DNA of 64,000 nt from Desulfamplus sp. (GCA_015231615.1 JADGBE010000013.1:1-64000); one strand, 5' to 3'. Shown: positions 20,301-29,116, counted from the first letter of the stretch. The notes: generated by a model from the letters alone, not told the origin. Numbers and translations: made by a program.

Positions 20301-22202
20301 AATACCACCTTGTCCGTCAGACATAAGGGATTCAATGGAATTATTTGGTAATCCAGAGTTATTTTTATCAAATACTTGCCAAGTTCCATCAGACTTAATA
20401 TGAACAAGACCTCCTATTGATGTAAATCCTAATTCAGTACTGCTTTGTGTTCCTACCCAAATACCGCCTTTACCATCGGATAATAAACAAGAGACAAAAT
20501 TAGAGGGCAAGACAGAATTATTTGGTGTGAAGACTTGGCAGGTTCCATCGGCATTCAAGTGGCCAAGACCTCCAAAATATTCATCGCTAAACAGAAACCC
20601 TATCCAAATCCCCCCTTGAGCGTCAGACAAAAGACAGTTGATAGTATTCGATGGTAAACAAGAATTATCTTGAGTAATAAATTCCATTTTCCCATCTGAT
20701 GTCAGATGCTGAAGACCACCGAAAGTCTTTCCCATCCAAATACCTCCCTGATTGTCGGAAATAAGAGAAGTAGTCCAGTTTACTGGAGAAAAGAGCGAAC
20801 TCATTGGTAGGTTTGAGTTGTCTTGGGGCAATATTTCCCATGAATTGTCAGCCTTCAGATGGGTAAGGGCGGTATCTGTTGCAAATGTTCCTATCCAAAT
20901 TCCACTTTGATGGTCAGAAAGAAGGGAAGTTATCCAATCGTGTGGCAGATCGGAATTATCTTCCGTGAAGACATCCCATGAGTTATCCGCTTTCAGGTGA
21001 CCAAGCCCTACACCAGTACCTACCCAGATGCCATTTTTTCCATCAGGAAGAAGAAAATTGACCGTATTATCTGGTAAATTAGCGTATTTTCTATTAAAGG
21101 ACTCCCATGTATTATCTGGTCTCAAATGTGCAAGACCGGAATTTGTACCTATCCAGAGTCCATTCGCACCATCAGATAGAATACAAAATATAGTATTAGT
21201 TGGTAAGTTGAAGTCATCCTTATCAAAAATTTCACATGTGCCGTCTGATTGCAAATGTGCAAGACCACCGCTCTCATAACTATCACCACCAAGTACAGTC
21301 CTTTCAGAAAATTCCGAAGTTCCAACCCAAACCCCGCCTTGACCATCAGAAAGAAGACATTTGATATGATTGCTTGGCAACCCTGAGGTTTCAGTGTTAA
21401 AGACATCCCATGTATCGTCAGCTTTTAGATGGGCAAGTCCTTTATCAGTTCCTATCCAAAGACCTCCTTTTTTATCAGATAGAATAGTTCTAATATTGTT
21501 ATTTGGCAGCTCAGAATTAAATGTAGTGAATTGATATTGAGTCCCATCTATCTTAATGTGAATAAGACCCCCAATAATATTCGAATTCTCTTCAGCAACC
21601 ACTCCTGCCCAAATACCACCTTGACCGTCAGACAAAAGGACAGAAACATAATCCATGAAGTTTAAATCTGGCAAATCAGGGTTATAAGAGTTTAAATAAA
21701 AGATGCTCCATGAACCATCTGACTCTAAGTGGGCAAGCCCTACTTCGCTGCCAACCCAGATACTGCCTTGACCGTCAGGTAGTAAGGATGCGGCCATCTT
21801 AAACGGCAAATCAGTGAAGACTTCCCAGCTTTCGTCTGCACTTAAATGTGCAAGTCCATTAACAGCTCCAACCCAAATACCACCTTGACCATCAGGTAGA
21901 AGTTTCCCTACCCCTCTATATGGTAACCCACTCTTTTTTGTATAAATTTTTTTAAGCGATCCGGTAAGAATATCTATCTTTTCGAGACTGCCTGAGGTGG
22001 CCACCCATAGACTCGATTTATCGTCAGATATTGCCAAATCGAATATTCTGCTTTTATCTACATAAACCTCCCAATTCTCTCTTTCCGCCTCCACACGATT
22101 TTCTGCCCATGCTATTGAAGGTAACACCCAAAAGCAAACAAGAACCACGTAAAACCAGTGAGTTGAGTTAAAGAATCTGAATCTTTTTGTTTCTAATTTC
22201 AT
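17340..22202 (-). CDS. Secreted beta-propeller / degenerate C13-like protein; paralog 2
   Basis: FYVVLVCFWVLPSIAWAENRVEAERENWEVYV; ~14 propeller repeats (LLSDGQGGIWVGT...GLAHLKADxxWDVF); C-terminal half nearly identical to paralogs 1 and 3. Confidence 0.9.
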   Translation of the reverse strand: MKLETKRFRFFNSTHWFYVVLVCFWVLPSIAWAENRVEAERENWEVYVDKSRIFDLAISDDKSSLWVATSGSLEKIDILTGSLKKIYTKKSGLPYRGVGKLLPDGQGGIWVGAVNGLAHLSADESWEVFTDLPFKMAASLLPDGQGSIWVGSEVGLAHLESDGSWSIFYLNSYNPDLPDLNFMDYVSVLLSDGQGGIWAGVVAEENSNIIGGLIHIKIDGTQYQFTTFNSELPNNNIRTILSDKKGGLWIGTDKGLAHLKADDTWDVFNTETSGLPSNHIKCLLSDGQGGVWVGTSEFSERTVLGGDSYESGGLAHLQSDGTCEIFDKDDFNLPTNTIFCILSDGANGLWIGTNSGLAHLRPDNTWESFNRKYANLPDNTVNFLLPDGKNGIWVGTGVGLGHLKADNSWDVFTEDNSDLPHDWITSLLSDHQSGIWIGTFATDTALTHLKADNSWEILPQDNSNLPMSSLFSPVNWTTSLISDNQGGIWMGKTFGGLQHLTSDGKMEFITQDNSCLPSNTINCLLSDAQGGIWIGFLFSDEYFGGLGHLNADGTCQVFTPNNSVLPSNFVSCLLSDGKGGIWVGTQSSTELGFTSIGGLVHIKSDGTWQVFDKNNSGLPNNSIESLMSDGQGGIWVRTGGSIGLAHMKKDGAWDVYDKDASSFVWVVPMSPDGRGGLLPDGKGGIWLGSGLDGLYHLLLLGTPEQLIKPNSPEITIKWFLNSSSLDYQNVKYVELQRSLSQDGVYETVLDASDKPVRFYADYSICPKPRVDNCWVTVEGHTPETKTNSDGSTTKGYTLNTTIEDPEWLEGLPRYYRLSAIIEEDSKLVRVANNNEAALITPQVEEKPRVELTLDKNAIAMQPNTKAEITVFVSSLDLFRGNVDLEIESGDSVANSNNINAKLESSTLSLKAGETKPVLLTLEAFAENTQSIKIIPKIQSGYSGKSASLNVQVSDGTNSMVALSIAHKTKRARVLDSLTISGNVIPAQAGQSVVISGNHIKEFAESATFTTDEKGYFQGSVTPIHAGLLTLTAQSNGITSNTAAIFILPARTNIALSSNVNQSTKKGDILRVQGIITPVRLDGTKVNLDIRYLDPANQDAGLQPQFVGGVEIDANGVFYRDVVVPGNGFINVKASLPETSDYLSVNTKLVIPIGQPVGEGIIVVSESGNADFQTISKSLGNYVYNALKSRNIPAERIKYLGLGGDKIIADFKINDSLAAENFGKTNKANLHDALTNWATTLFSTDDPYKTPLNLYLIGKVEDDNNGFRLNDSEVLTADDLAQYLDEAEEIIKTNSKDNYSEYKGFPVTIVLEGTQSGKWIEKIAGNGRIILTSSSDKPIDEGGFAGYDNLGESSFSRYFYQFINYGSDIEGAFAEANYEILKFYRHIQKPVMDADGDGFGTTNFDRYEASGKFIEYRPSGNLRPQIRTTNPDMTINREDTQNNFLWAIATDPENEMGGVFCSISSITDPSNRTVNIEMKQKSDKVNVYEADLSQTYPNLATGCYQAVYYAKDKAGNVSLPEQKFLNVIANSGVFLEAPQIKITTKGNMVTVSWSEVANADGYKLFYCPYPDCLPADIGEIDMGNQRTITFDGKGFAFYGAVKAYNSNGLSGWSNVEFFNLR
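20110..22080 (-). repeat. Tandem propeller-repeat coding array, ~14 more diverged units
   Basis: Repeat motif LLSDGQGGIWVGTxxGLAHLKADGxW read in translation. Confidence 0.85.
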
Positions 22203-22277
22203 GTAAAATCTCCTTAAAGATGGTTGGGGGGTGAAATACCATTTGAAAAATATCAGGGTATTTAATACACTAACATT

Positions 22278-22382
22278 ATGAAAAAATACAGAATAGTTAT
22301 AGATACCAATGTTTTTATAAGTGCTTTGAGGTCAAAAAGAGGGGATAACTGTAATGACAACATTAAGGATAAACCTTCCTGA
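22278..22382 (+). pseudogene. Truncated PIN-domain toxin N-terminus (MKKYRIVIDTNVFISALRSKRG...)
   Basis: PIN signature xxVIDTNVFISALRSxxG, then unrelated sequence and a stop after 34 codons. Confidence 0.65.
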
Positions 22383-22482
22383 TTCTTTACATAAAAAGGC
22401 AGAAGAGCTTGCGTCTAATGGGCAGATGTCAATAAATCAGCTTATTACAACTGCACTGGCTGAAAAACATGATGAATTGTAG
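22354..22482 (+). pseudogene. Short ribbon-helix-helix (HicB/antitoxin-like) ORF, probably truncated
   Basis: MTTLRINLPDSLHKKAEELASNGQMSINQLITTALAEKHDEL*; RHH pattern; overlaps the PIN fragment out of frame. Confidence 0.6.
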
Positions 22483-22633
22483 TAATTGCTGCCCCATATT
22501 AAGTATTAAAAATGTAAACATGGAAGGGACACTTACATATTAACCGTAACCTCTTCCCAACACAACCTGTCAAACCCTAATGACACCACATCAAAGCTCT
22601 TGAGCCTGAAATCTTTTCCTAAATACCGCTTTT

Positions 22634-25600
22634 TTAATATTTGGCTGTATTCTCTAAATTAAAAAACTCCACATTTGACCATCCACTTAAACCATTGCTT
22701 TTATAAGCCTTAACCGTCCCATAAAATGCAAATCCTTTGCCATCAAACGTTATTTCTCTTTGCTTGCCCATATCAATTTCGCCAATATCTGATGGTGAAC
22801 AATCTGGATAATTACAATAAAAGAGCTTGTATCCGTCAGCATTTGCAACTTCTGACCACGATATTGTAACCATATTTCCGTTGGTAGTTATTTTCATCTT
22901 TGGAGCTTCAAGAAGCACTCCAGAATTTGCAATAACATTCAAGAATTTCTGCTCAGGCAACGAAACATTACCAGCCTTGTCCTTTGCGTAATAGACAGCC
23001 TGATAACAGCCAGTTACAAGATTTGGGTAATTTTGGTTTAAGTCTGCCTTGTAGAAATAGCCCGTATCAAGTTTCATTTCAATATTTACGGTGCGGTTTG
23101 ATGGGTCAGTGATTGAACAGAAAACACCCTGCATCTCGTTTTCAGGGTCAGTCGCAATCGCCCAGAGGAAATTGTTTTGAGCATCCACTCTATTTATCGT
23201 CAAATCAGGGTTTGTGGTTCTGATTTGTGGGCGTAAATTACCAGACGGACGATACTCAATAAATTTACCTGACGCCTCATATCTGTCAAAGTTTGTTGTG
23301 CCAACACCGTCTCCATCTGCATCCATCACTGGTTTTTGCGTATGGCGGTAAAATTTTAGGATTTCGTAGTTAGCCTCTGCAAATGCCCCTTCAATATCAC
23401 TGCCGTAGTTGATGAATTGATAGAAATATCGTGAAAATGAGCTTTCACCAAGATTGTCGTAACCAGCAAAACCGCCTTCATCAACTGGCTTGTCAGATGA
23501 CGATGTTAAAATAATTCTGCCGTTACCTGCAATTTTTTCAATCCATTTGCCAGATTGAGTTCCTTCAAGAACTATGGTTACAGGAAACCCCTTATATTCT
23601 GAATAGTTATCTTTTGAGTTGGTTTTAATTATCTCTTCAGCTTCATTAAGATATTGTGCAAGGTCGTCAGCAGTTAAAACTTCGCTGCCGTTCAACCTGA
23701 AACCGTTATTCTCATCTTCAACTCTGCCGATAAGATATAGATTTAAAGGGGTTTTATATGGGTCGTCAGTTGAAAATAAGGTGGTTGCCCAATTGGTTAA
23801 AGCGTCATGTAGATTTGCTTTATTTGCTGTTCCGTTTGTAAATTCAGGGTCATCAGCAATGCCAAGATATTTTATTCGTTCGGCTGGAATATTTCGACTT
23901 TTCAGGGCGTTATAAACATAATTACCCAAACTCTTTGAAATGGTTTGAAAATCTGCATCTCCAGATTCGGAAACCAGAATAATCCCCTCACCAACCGGCT
24001 GACCAATAGGAATCACAAGTTTTGTGTTTATGCTAAGATAATCAGAAGTTTCAGGCAGGCTTGCCTTTACGTTGATAAAGCCGTTACCCGGAACTACAAC
24101 ATCTCTGTAAAATACGCCGTTTGCATCTATTTCAACACCTCCAACAAATTGGGGTTGTAATCCAGAACTTTGATTGGCAGGGTCGAGATAACGTATATCA
24201 AGATTGACCTTTGTTCCGTCAAGTCGAACAGGCGTAATGATTCCCTGCACCCTTAAAATATCGCCTTTTTTGGTTGACTGATTCACGTTTGATGAAAGGG
24301 CAATGTTCGTTCTGGCAGGCAGGATAAAAATTTCTGCGGTGTTGCTGGTGATTCCGTTTGATTGGGCAGTCAAGGTCAGCAATCCCGCATGAATTGGCGT
24401 AACAGTGCCTTGAAAATAACCTTTTTCATCGGTCGTAAAAGTCGTTGATTCAGCGGATTCTTTAATATTATTGCCTGAAATAACTACAGATTGCCCCGCC
24501 TGTGCTGGAATAACATTACCTGAAACCGTCAGAGCGTCCAGCACTCTTGTCCGTTTTGTTGTGTGGGCAATGCTTAATGCAATCATGGAGTTTGTGCCAT
24601 CGCCAACTTGAACATTTAAAGATGCACTTTTGCCTGAATAACCTGATTGAATTTTAGGAATGATTTTAATTGTTTGGGTATTTTCAGAAAGGGCGTCAAT
24701 TGTCAAAAGAACTGGTTTTGTTTCACCTGATTTTAAAGAAACAGAAGAAGGTTCAAGCCCCACATTTATGTTATTAGAAATCGTATTGCCTTCAACTGAT
24801 TCAATTTCAAGCGTTACATCACCTCTAAACAAATCCAAAGAAGAGACAAACACCGTAATTTCTGCCTTTGTGTTTGGCTGCATGGCAATTGCATTGCGGT
24901 CAAGCGTTAGTTCAACTCTTGGTTTTTCCTCAACCTGCGGAGTAATTAGAGTTGCTTCGCTGTTGTTTGCAACTCTTACAAGTTTTCCATCTTCTTCAAT
25001 TACAGCAGAAAGGCGATAATATCGTGGTAAACCTTCAAGCCATTCAGGGTCGTTTATTGGAGTGTTTAGGGTGTATCCTTTTGTTGTTGAACCATCTGAA
25101 TTTGTTTTTGTTTCTGGTGTGTGTTCTTCAACTGTAACCCAGCAGTTGTCAACTCGTGGTTTAGGACAAATAGAATAATCAGCATAAAATCTGATTAGTT
25201 TATCTGAAGCATCAAGCACTGTTTCGTAAACTCCATCTTGAGATAATGAGCGTTGGAGTTCTATATATTTGACGTTTTGGTAATCAAGAGATGAAGAGTT
25301 GAGAAACCAGTTGATTGTGATTTCCGGGGAGTCGGGTTTTATGAGTTGTTCAGGGGTGCCGAAAAGAAGTAGGTGGGCGAGACCGCCACCATCAGTTCCA
25401 ATCCATAACCCTCCTTGCTCGTCTGAAATAAAAGACTGCACATCGTTATTCGGCAGCCCTGAATTATCTTTATTAAAGACTTGCCATGAGCCATCTGATT
25501 TTAAATGTGCAAGACCGTCAGAAGTTCCGATCCATAATCCTCGTTCCTCGTCTGAAATAAGAGAATAGACAAAATTAAACGGCAGCCCTGAATTGTCTGT

Positions 25601-26518
25601 ATTAAATACCTGCCATGTGCCATCTGACTTATAATGGGCAAGACCACCTCCCCAAGTTCCAATCCATAAACCACCGCTTTGGTCGGACAAGAGGGCAAAA
25701 ACCCTGTTGCCAGGGAATCCTGGACTTTCTTCATCAAATACCTTCCATGATCCATCTGCCTTGAAATGGGCAAGACCGCCCCAAAAAGTTCCAATCCATA
25801 AACCACCGCTCTGGTCTAACAAGAGGGAACGAACAGAGTTGTCAGGTAATCCTGAATTTTGTGTATCAAAAACTTGCCATGTGCCATCTGACTTTAAATG
25901 GACAAGACCGCCCCCAGTTCCAATCCATAAACCACCGCTGCCGTCTGATAAAAGAGATGCAACATAATTGTCAGGTAATCCTGAATTTTTTTTATTAAAT
26001 ACTTGCCAAGAGCCGTCTGACTTTAAATGAGCAAGACCGCCCCCAATCGTTCCAATCCATAATCCTCCGTGTTGGTCTGATAACAGGGAATAAACAATGT
26101 TGTCGGGCAATCCTGAATTTTTTTTATTAAATACTTGCCATGAGCCATCTGATTTTAAATGTGCAAGTCCACCTAAATAAGTTCCAATCCAGAGTCCCCC
26201 GCTACTATCTGACAGGAGAGAGGTAACAATGTTGTCCGGCAATCCATCTAAATTTATAAACAACTGAATAAGGTGTCCTGTTTCTGCGTCACGTTTTTCC
26301 AATCCTCCCATTGTTCCAACCCAGAGAGTTTTGCCATCATCAGATAACAATAGAGCCTGAACATTGCTACGGCTTGTATAAACCTCCCAATTTTGCCTTT
26401 CCTCTTCAATACGATTTTCTGCAAATGCCATTGAAGGCAACGCCAAGAAGCAAACTAAAATCATGTAAAACCAGTGAGTTGCATTAAAGAATCTGAATCT
26501 TTTTTGTTCTGATTTCAT
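22634..26518 (-). CDS. Secreted beta-propeller / degenerate C13-like protein; paralog 3
   Basis: FYMILVCFLALPSMAFAENRIEEERQNWEVYTS; ~8 propeller repeats; shared C-terminal half. Confidence 0.9.
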   Translation of the reverse strand: MKSEQKRFRFFNATHWFYMILVCFLALPSMAFAENRIEEERQNWEVYTSRSNVQALLLSDDGKTLWVGTMGGLEKRDAETGHLIQLFINLDGLPDNIVTSLLSDSSGGLWIGTYLGGLAHLKSDGSWQVFNKKNSGLPDNIVYSLLSDQHGGLWIGTIGGGLAHLKSDGSWQVFNKKNSGLPDNYVASLLSDGSGGLWIGTGGGLVHLKSDGTWQVFDTQNSGLPDNSVRSLLLDQSGGLWIGTFWGGLAHFKADGSWKVFDEESPGFPGNRVFALLSDQSGGLWIGTWGGGLAHYKSDGTWQVFNTDNSGLPFNFVYSLISDEERGLWIGTSDGLAHLKSDGSWQVFNKDNSGLPNNDVQSFISDEQGGLWIGTDGGGLAHLLLFGTPEQLIKPDSPEITINWFLNSSSLDYQNVKYIELQRSLSQDGVYETVLDASDKLIRFYADYSICPKPRVDNCWVTVEEHTPETKTNSDGSTTKGYTLNTPINDPEWLEGLPRYYRLSAVIEEDGKLVRVANNSEATLITPQVEEKPRVELTLDRNAIAMQPNTKAEITVFVSSLDLFRGDVTLEIESVEGNTISNNINVGLEPSSVSLKSGETKPVLLTIDALSENTQTIKIIPKIQSGYSGKSASLNVQVGDGTNSMIALSIAHTTKRTRVLDALTVSGNVIPAQAGQSVVISGNNIKESAESTTFTTDEKGYFQGTVTPIHAGLLTLTAQSNGITSNTAEIFILPARTNIALSSNVNQSTKKGDILRVQGIITPVRLDGTKVNLDIRYLDPANQSSGLQPQFVGGVEIDANGVFYRDVVVPGNGFINVKASLPETSDYLSINTKLVIPIGQPVGEGIILVSESGDADFQTISKSLGNYVYNALKSRNIPAERIKYLGIADDPEFTNGTANKANLHDALTNWATTLFSTDDPYKTPLNLYLIGRVEDENNGFRLNGSEVLTADDLAQYLNEAEEIIKTNSKDNYSEYKGFPVTIVLEGTQSGKWIEKIAGNGRIILTSSSDKPVDEGGFAGYDNLGESSFSRYFYQFINYGSDIEGAFAEANYEILKFYRHTQKPVMDADGDGVGTTNFDRYEASGKFIEYRPSGNLRPQIRTTNPDLTINRVDAQNNFLWAIATDPENEMQGVFCSITDPSNRTVNIEMKLDTGYFYKADLNQNYPNLVTGCYQAVYYAKDKAGNVSLPEQKFLNVIANSGVLLEAPKMKITTNGNMVTISWSEVANADGYKLFYCNYPDCSPSDIGEIDMGKQREITFDGKGFAFYGTVKAYKSNGLSGWSNVEFFNLENTAKY
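25360..26400 (-). repeat. Tandem propeller-repeat coding array, ~8 units of ~130 bp
   Basis: Units LLSDxSGGLWIGTxGGGLAHLKSDGSWQVFNKKNSGLPDNIV. Confidence 0.88.
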
Positions 26519-26596
26519 GTAAAATCTCCTTAAAGATGGTCGGAATTTGGTAGTTCATAGTTTTTCAAGAATTGTGAGACATTCATCTATAGTAAT

Positions 26597-27499
26597 TTAT
26601 CGCTGATTATGTTTTATTTCTGTTACTTTGCTTATATCCATATTGGCAATAGATGCAACTTCTTCAATTGTCATACCTCTTAATAACATTGCCTTTACCA
26701 TTTTTTCTTCACCTTCTTTTATCCCATCTTTTATCCCTTCTTTTTTTCCCTCTTTTATCCCCTCAGCCTTAGCTTTCAAGATAGCTGTTTGTGCAGATTT
26801 GATGCGTGTTAATTGATCCATTATCTCTGCCTGTCGGGCTTCATATAACATTCGGGCTTTTTCATCTTGGGCTATTATTTGAAGCAGATCAAAGGCACTT
26901 CCTATATGTTTGTTTTTTTGTGCAAGCATCTCTATCACCTCTCTTGATTTGGCGTTGATAAACATCATCCATTGGGTTATTGGATCATTTTCATCTATTG
27001 TTGTTGCTGGATCAAACAGCTTTGGTAACTCCATAAAATGAATCTCTTCAATATCAGTAAGTTTATGCCCTGTGTGATCTTCAATCAAATGATAGCAAGA
27101 GTGAAGCTGTTTAAGCGGTGTGCATTCAAAATCCACGATATTAATGGTTATACACCGTTTAAGCTGATCATAGGTATCACCAGATTTAATTTGTGATACA
27201 AACATTTTTGCCCAATAGAACAGAGTCCGTTCTGGCATAAATTCTGTGGGTAAAATCTGAATCTCAATATTTATCTGCTCTCCATCTTTAGTCTGTGCCC
27301 TGACATCAAGTATGCCTTTTTTATCCTCTTTAAATTCACGCAGTAATTCTGAGTTGATGATTTTAATATCAGCAAGTTCACCTTCTGACATATTTAAAAC
27401 ATTTGTCAGAAAGGCTATAAGTATGTGCTTGTTTTTCTCATCTCCAAATATCAATTTGAATACAAAATCATTTTTGGGGGACATTAAATAATCGTTCAT
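26597..27499 (-). CDS. Rpn family recombination-promoting nuclease / putative transposase (PD-(D/E)XK)
   Basis: MSPKNDFVFKLIFGDEKNKHILIAFLTNVL...ILDVRAQTKDGEQINIEIQ...RTLFYWAKMFVSQIKSGDTYDQLKRCITINIVDF; C-terminal EGIKEGKKEGIKDGIKEGEEK repeats. Confidence 0.9.
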   Translation of the reverse strand: MNDYLMSPKNDFVFKLIFGDEKNKHILIAFLTNVLNMSEGELADIKIINSELLREFKEDKKGILDVRAQTKDGEQINIEIQILPTEFMPERTLFYWAKMFVSQIKSGDTYDQLKRCITINIVDFECTPLKQLHSCYHLIEDHTGHKLTDIEEIHFMELPKLFDPATTIDENDPITQWMMFINAKSREVIEMLAQKNKHIGSAFDLLQIIAQDEKARMLYEARQAEIMDQLTRIKSAQTAILKAKAEGIKEGKKEGIKDGIKEGEEKMVKAMLLRGMTIEEVASIANMDISKVTEIKHNQR

Positions 27500-27549
27500 A
27501 TTTCCTATTGACCCTTTTTACTAAGACCATAAATTATTTTTTATCGCAA

Positions 27550-27584
27550 TTACTTTGCTTATATCCATATTGTCAATAGATGCA
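27550..27584 (-). repeat. 35-bp partial copy (one mismatch) of the rpn gene 3' end (26623-26657)
   Basis: ttactttgcttatatccatattg[g/t]caatagatgca in direct orientation at both positions. Confidence 0.85.
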
Positions 27585-27819
27585 CTTCTTCATTGTCTTG
27601 ACGCATCTCTTTCTGCCACGCAACAGGATCGCTGATACCGGCTAAAGCGTTTCTATCTGCCATACGTTTAAGGATTGCAGCCGCACGCTGTCCATTCTTT
27701 TCAGATTGTAAATTGATTCTTTCCTCTCTAACAATTTCCTGCACCAACATCTGAAGCAGGTATAGTTTATCACTATGCGAAAGCATATTTATTTCGGTTC
27801 TTATTTTTGTAATAGTCAT
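27559..27819 (-). CDS. Small hypothetical protein (antitoxin-like?), C-terminus apparently replaced by rpn-tail sequence
   Basis: 86 aa ORF MTITKIRTEINMLSHSDKLYLLQMLVQEIVREERI...GISDPVAWQKEMRQDNEE; last residues HLLTIWI fall inside the rpn-derived repeat. Confidence 0.5.
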   Translation of the reverse strand: MTITKIRTEINMLSHSDKLYLLQMLVQEIVREERINLQSEKNGQRAAAILKRMADRNALAGISDPVAWQKEMRQDNEEVHLLTIWI

Positions 27820-27871
27820 TTTTATCCTCCAAATTTTAGAATAACCCCTTGAAAATACTTTTGAAAGACGT

Positions 27872-29116
27872 TTACCGATAATTTTGCAAACGCTCCAACC
27901 TTCTATTTATACCCCACTCAAGTTTTAGTATGTCAGATTCAGGGACTTTGTAACGTCCAAAAATCGTTCGCCATTCTGATACAGCCTGAACCACCTCATC
28001 AATAATTTGTCCGCTGTTTTTAATGTGCTGCTGTTTTCCAATCTGTTGCAGACTGTTTCTATCTGGTGGCAGATAGCTTGAGTTAAACGACAATGTATGT
28101 TCTCTTCTTTCGTATATATCAGGCAATAGGTCATAGGCAGGCGACAAACAAAATCCATGCTCTTTGTGGAGCATACAGAAGTTTTTGAGATGATCGTCAG
28201 TATTGCCGATTGCAGCATTAAAAACCATCTGACGGAACAGGAGAGGAATATCAGTTGAGGGCTGGACGCTGTGAGATTTAAGAACGTTAAACATATCGTT
28301 GTAGCCAAGATAATAGAACCCTTCAGCCCGCAATAGAGTCTGCATACTGATAATATGATAACGACCGCCATTAGGCGAAACGTCAAACCGCCTTAGCATC
28401 AGGAGTTTTCTGCTGCCGATACTCTGGATTTCAAACTCAGGAACGATAATTCCTGACTGCCGTGCAAGCTCAAGGGTTGCAGCTTCAATTGGGATAACAT
28501 CAAGTTTGTCGTTAAGGCTTGGTAACTTGACAATCCAGAGAGACATATCATCTTTATTTACAAGTGCTTTGGGTCTTGCACCGCCCGGCGAGCTTCCTAC
28601 CCGAAAAAGCAGCTGTAAATCAGCCTCATCAACCTGTAAACCTGAATCGTATCTTAAAGATGCATTTAAAAGAGTGTTCAATTCCACCATGCTTGCTGAA
28701 CCGTTCTCATCAGTGGTGTTTTTGGCTGACATATCAGAGACAGAGACACCAGAGTCTAAGATGAAAGAGAGAGAACCCAATCCGTTTGCCCCTAATATTT
28801 CAAGCAATTTAGGAAGGTTTTGTTCTCTTCTTCCAAGTTTTGCCTTTTGAATCAAAAGTTTTCTTCCCCAGTCATCAGGAAGCGAATCCTCAAAAACTGC
28901 GTGAATTCCAGTTGGTCGATCTGCAATAAACTCTTTTGATGACAATGGCAGGTTGACGGGATCCAATGGAAACGCAAACGGATTTTCAAGATATTCTGGT
29001 GTATATCTGAATGCACCTTGTATGAATCCTCGTGAATCAGGGGTTGTCGTGAGAATATCGCCGCAATATAATCGTTTTCTATCAGGTAACGTAACCATTA
29101 CACGCAATTTTATCAT
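27872..29116 (-). CDS. hipA: HipA family serine/threonine kinase toxin
   Basis: VGSSPGGARPKALV, KLLMLRRFDVSPNGGRYHIISMQTLL, VFNAAIGNTDDHLKNFCML, SPAYDLLP: HipA kinase motifs. Confidence 0.93.
   Translation of the reverse strand: MIKLRVMVTLPDRKRLYCGDILTTTPDSRGFIQGAFRYTPEYLENPFAFPLDPVNLPLSSKEFIADRPTGIHAVFEDSLPDDWGRKLLIQKAKLGRREQNLPKLLEILGANGLGSLSFILDSGVSVSDMSAKNTTDENGSASMVELNTLLNASLRYDSGLQVDEADLQLLFRVGSSPGGARPKALVNKDDMSLWIVKLPSLNDKLDVIPIEAATLELARQSGIIVPEFEIQSIGSRKLLMLRRFDVSPNGGRYHIISMQTLLRAEGFYYLGYNDMFNVLKSHSVQPSTDIPLLFRQMVFNAAIGNTDDHLKNFCMLHKEHGFCLSPAYDLLPDIYERREHTLSFNSSYLPPDRNSLQQIGKQQHIKNSGQIIDEVVQAVSEWRTIFGRYKVPESDILKLEWGINRRLERLQNYR

Noticed and set aside
26597-27499. Calling the Rpn gene a complete insertion sequence
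   Set aside because: No terminal inverted repeats or clean target-site duplication seen; only a partial copy of its 3' end flanks it.
27925-28386. 153-aa minus-strand ORF overlapping hipA
   Set aside because: Alternative frame of the well-supported hipA CDS; no recognisable motifs.
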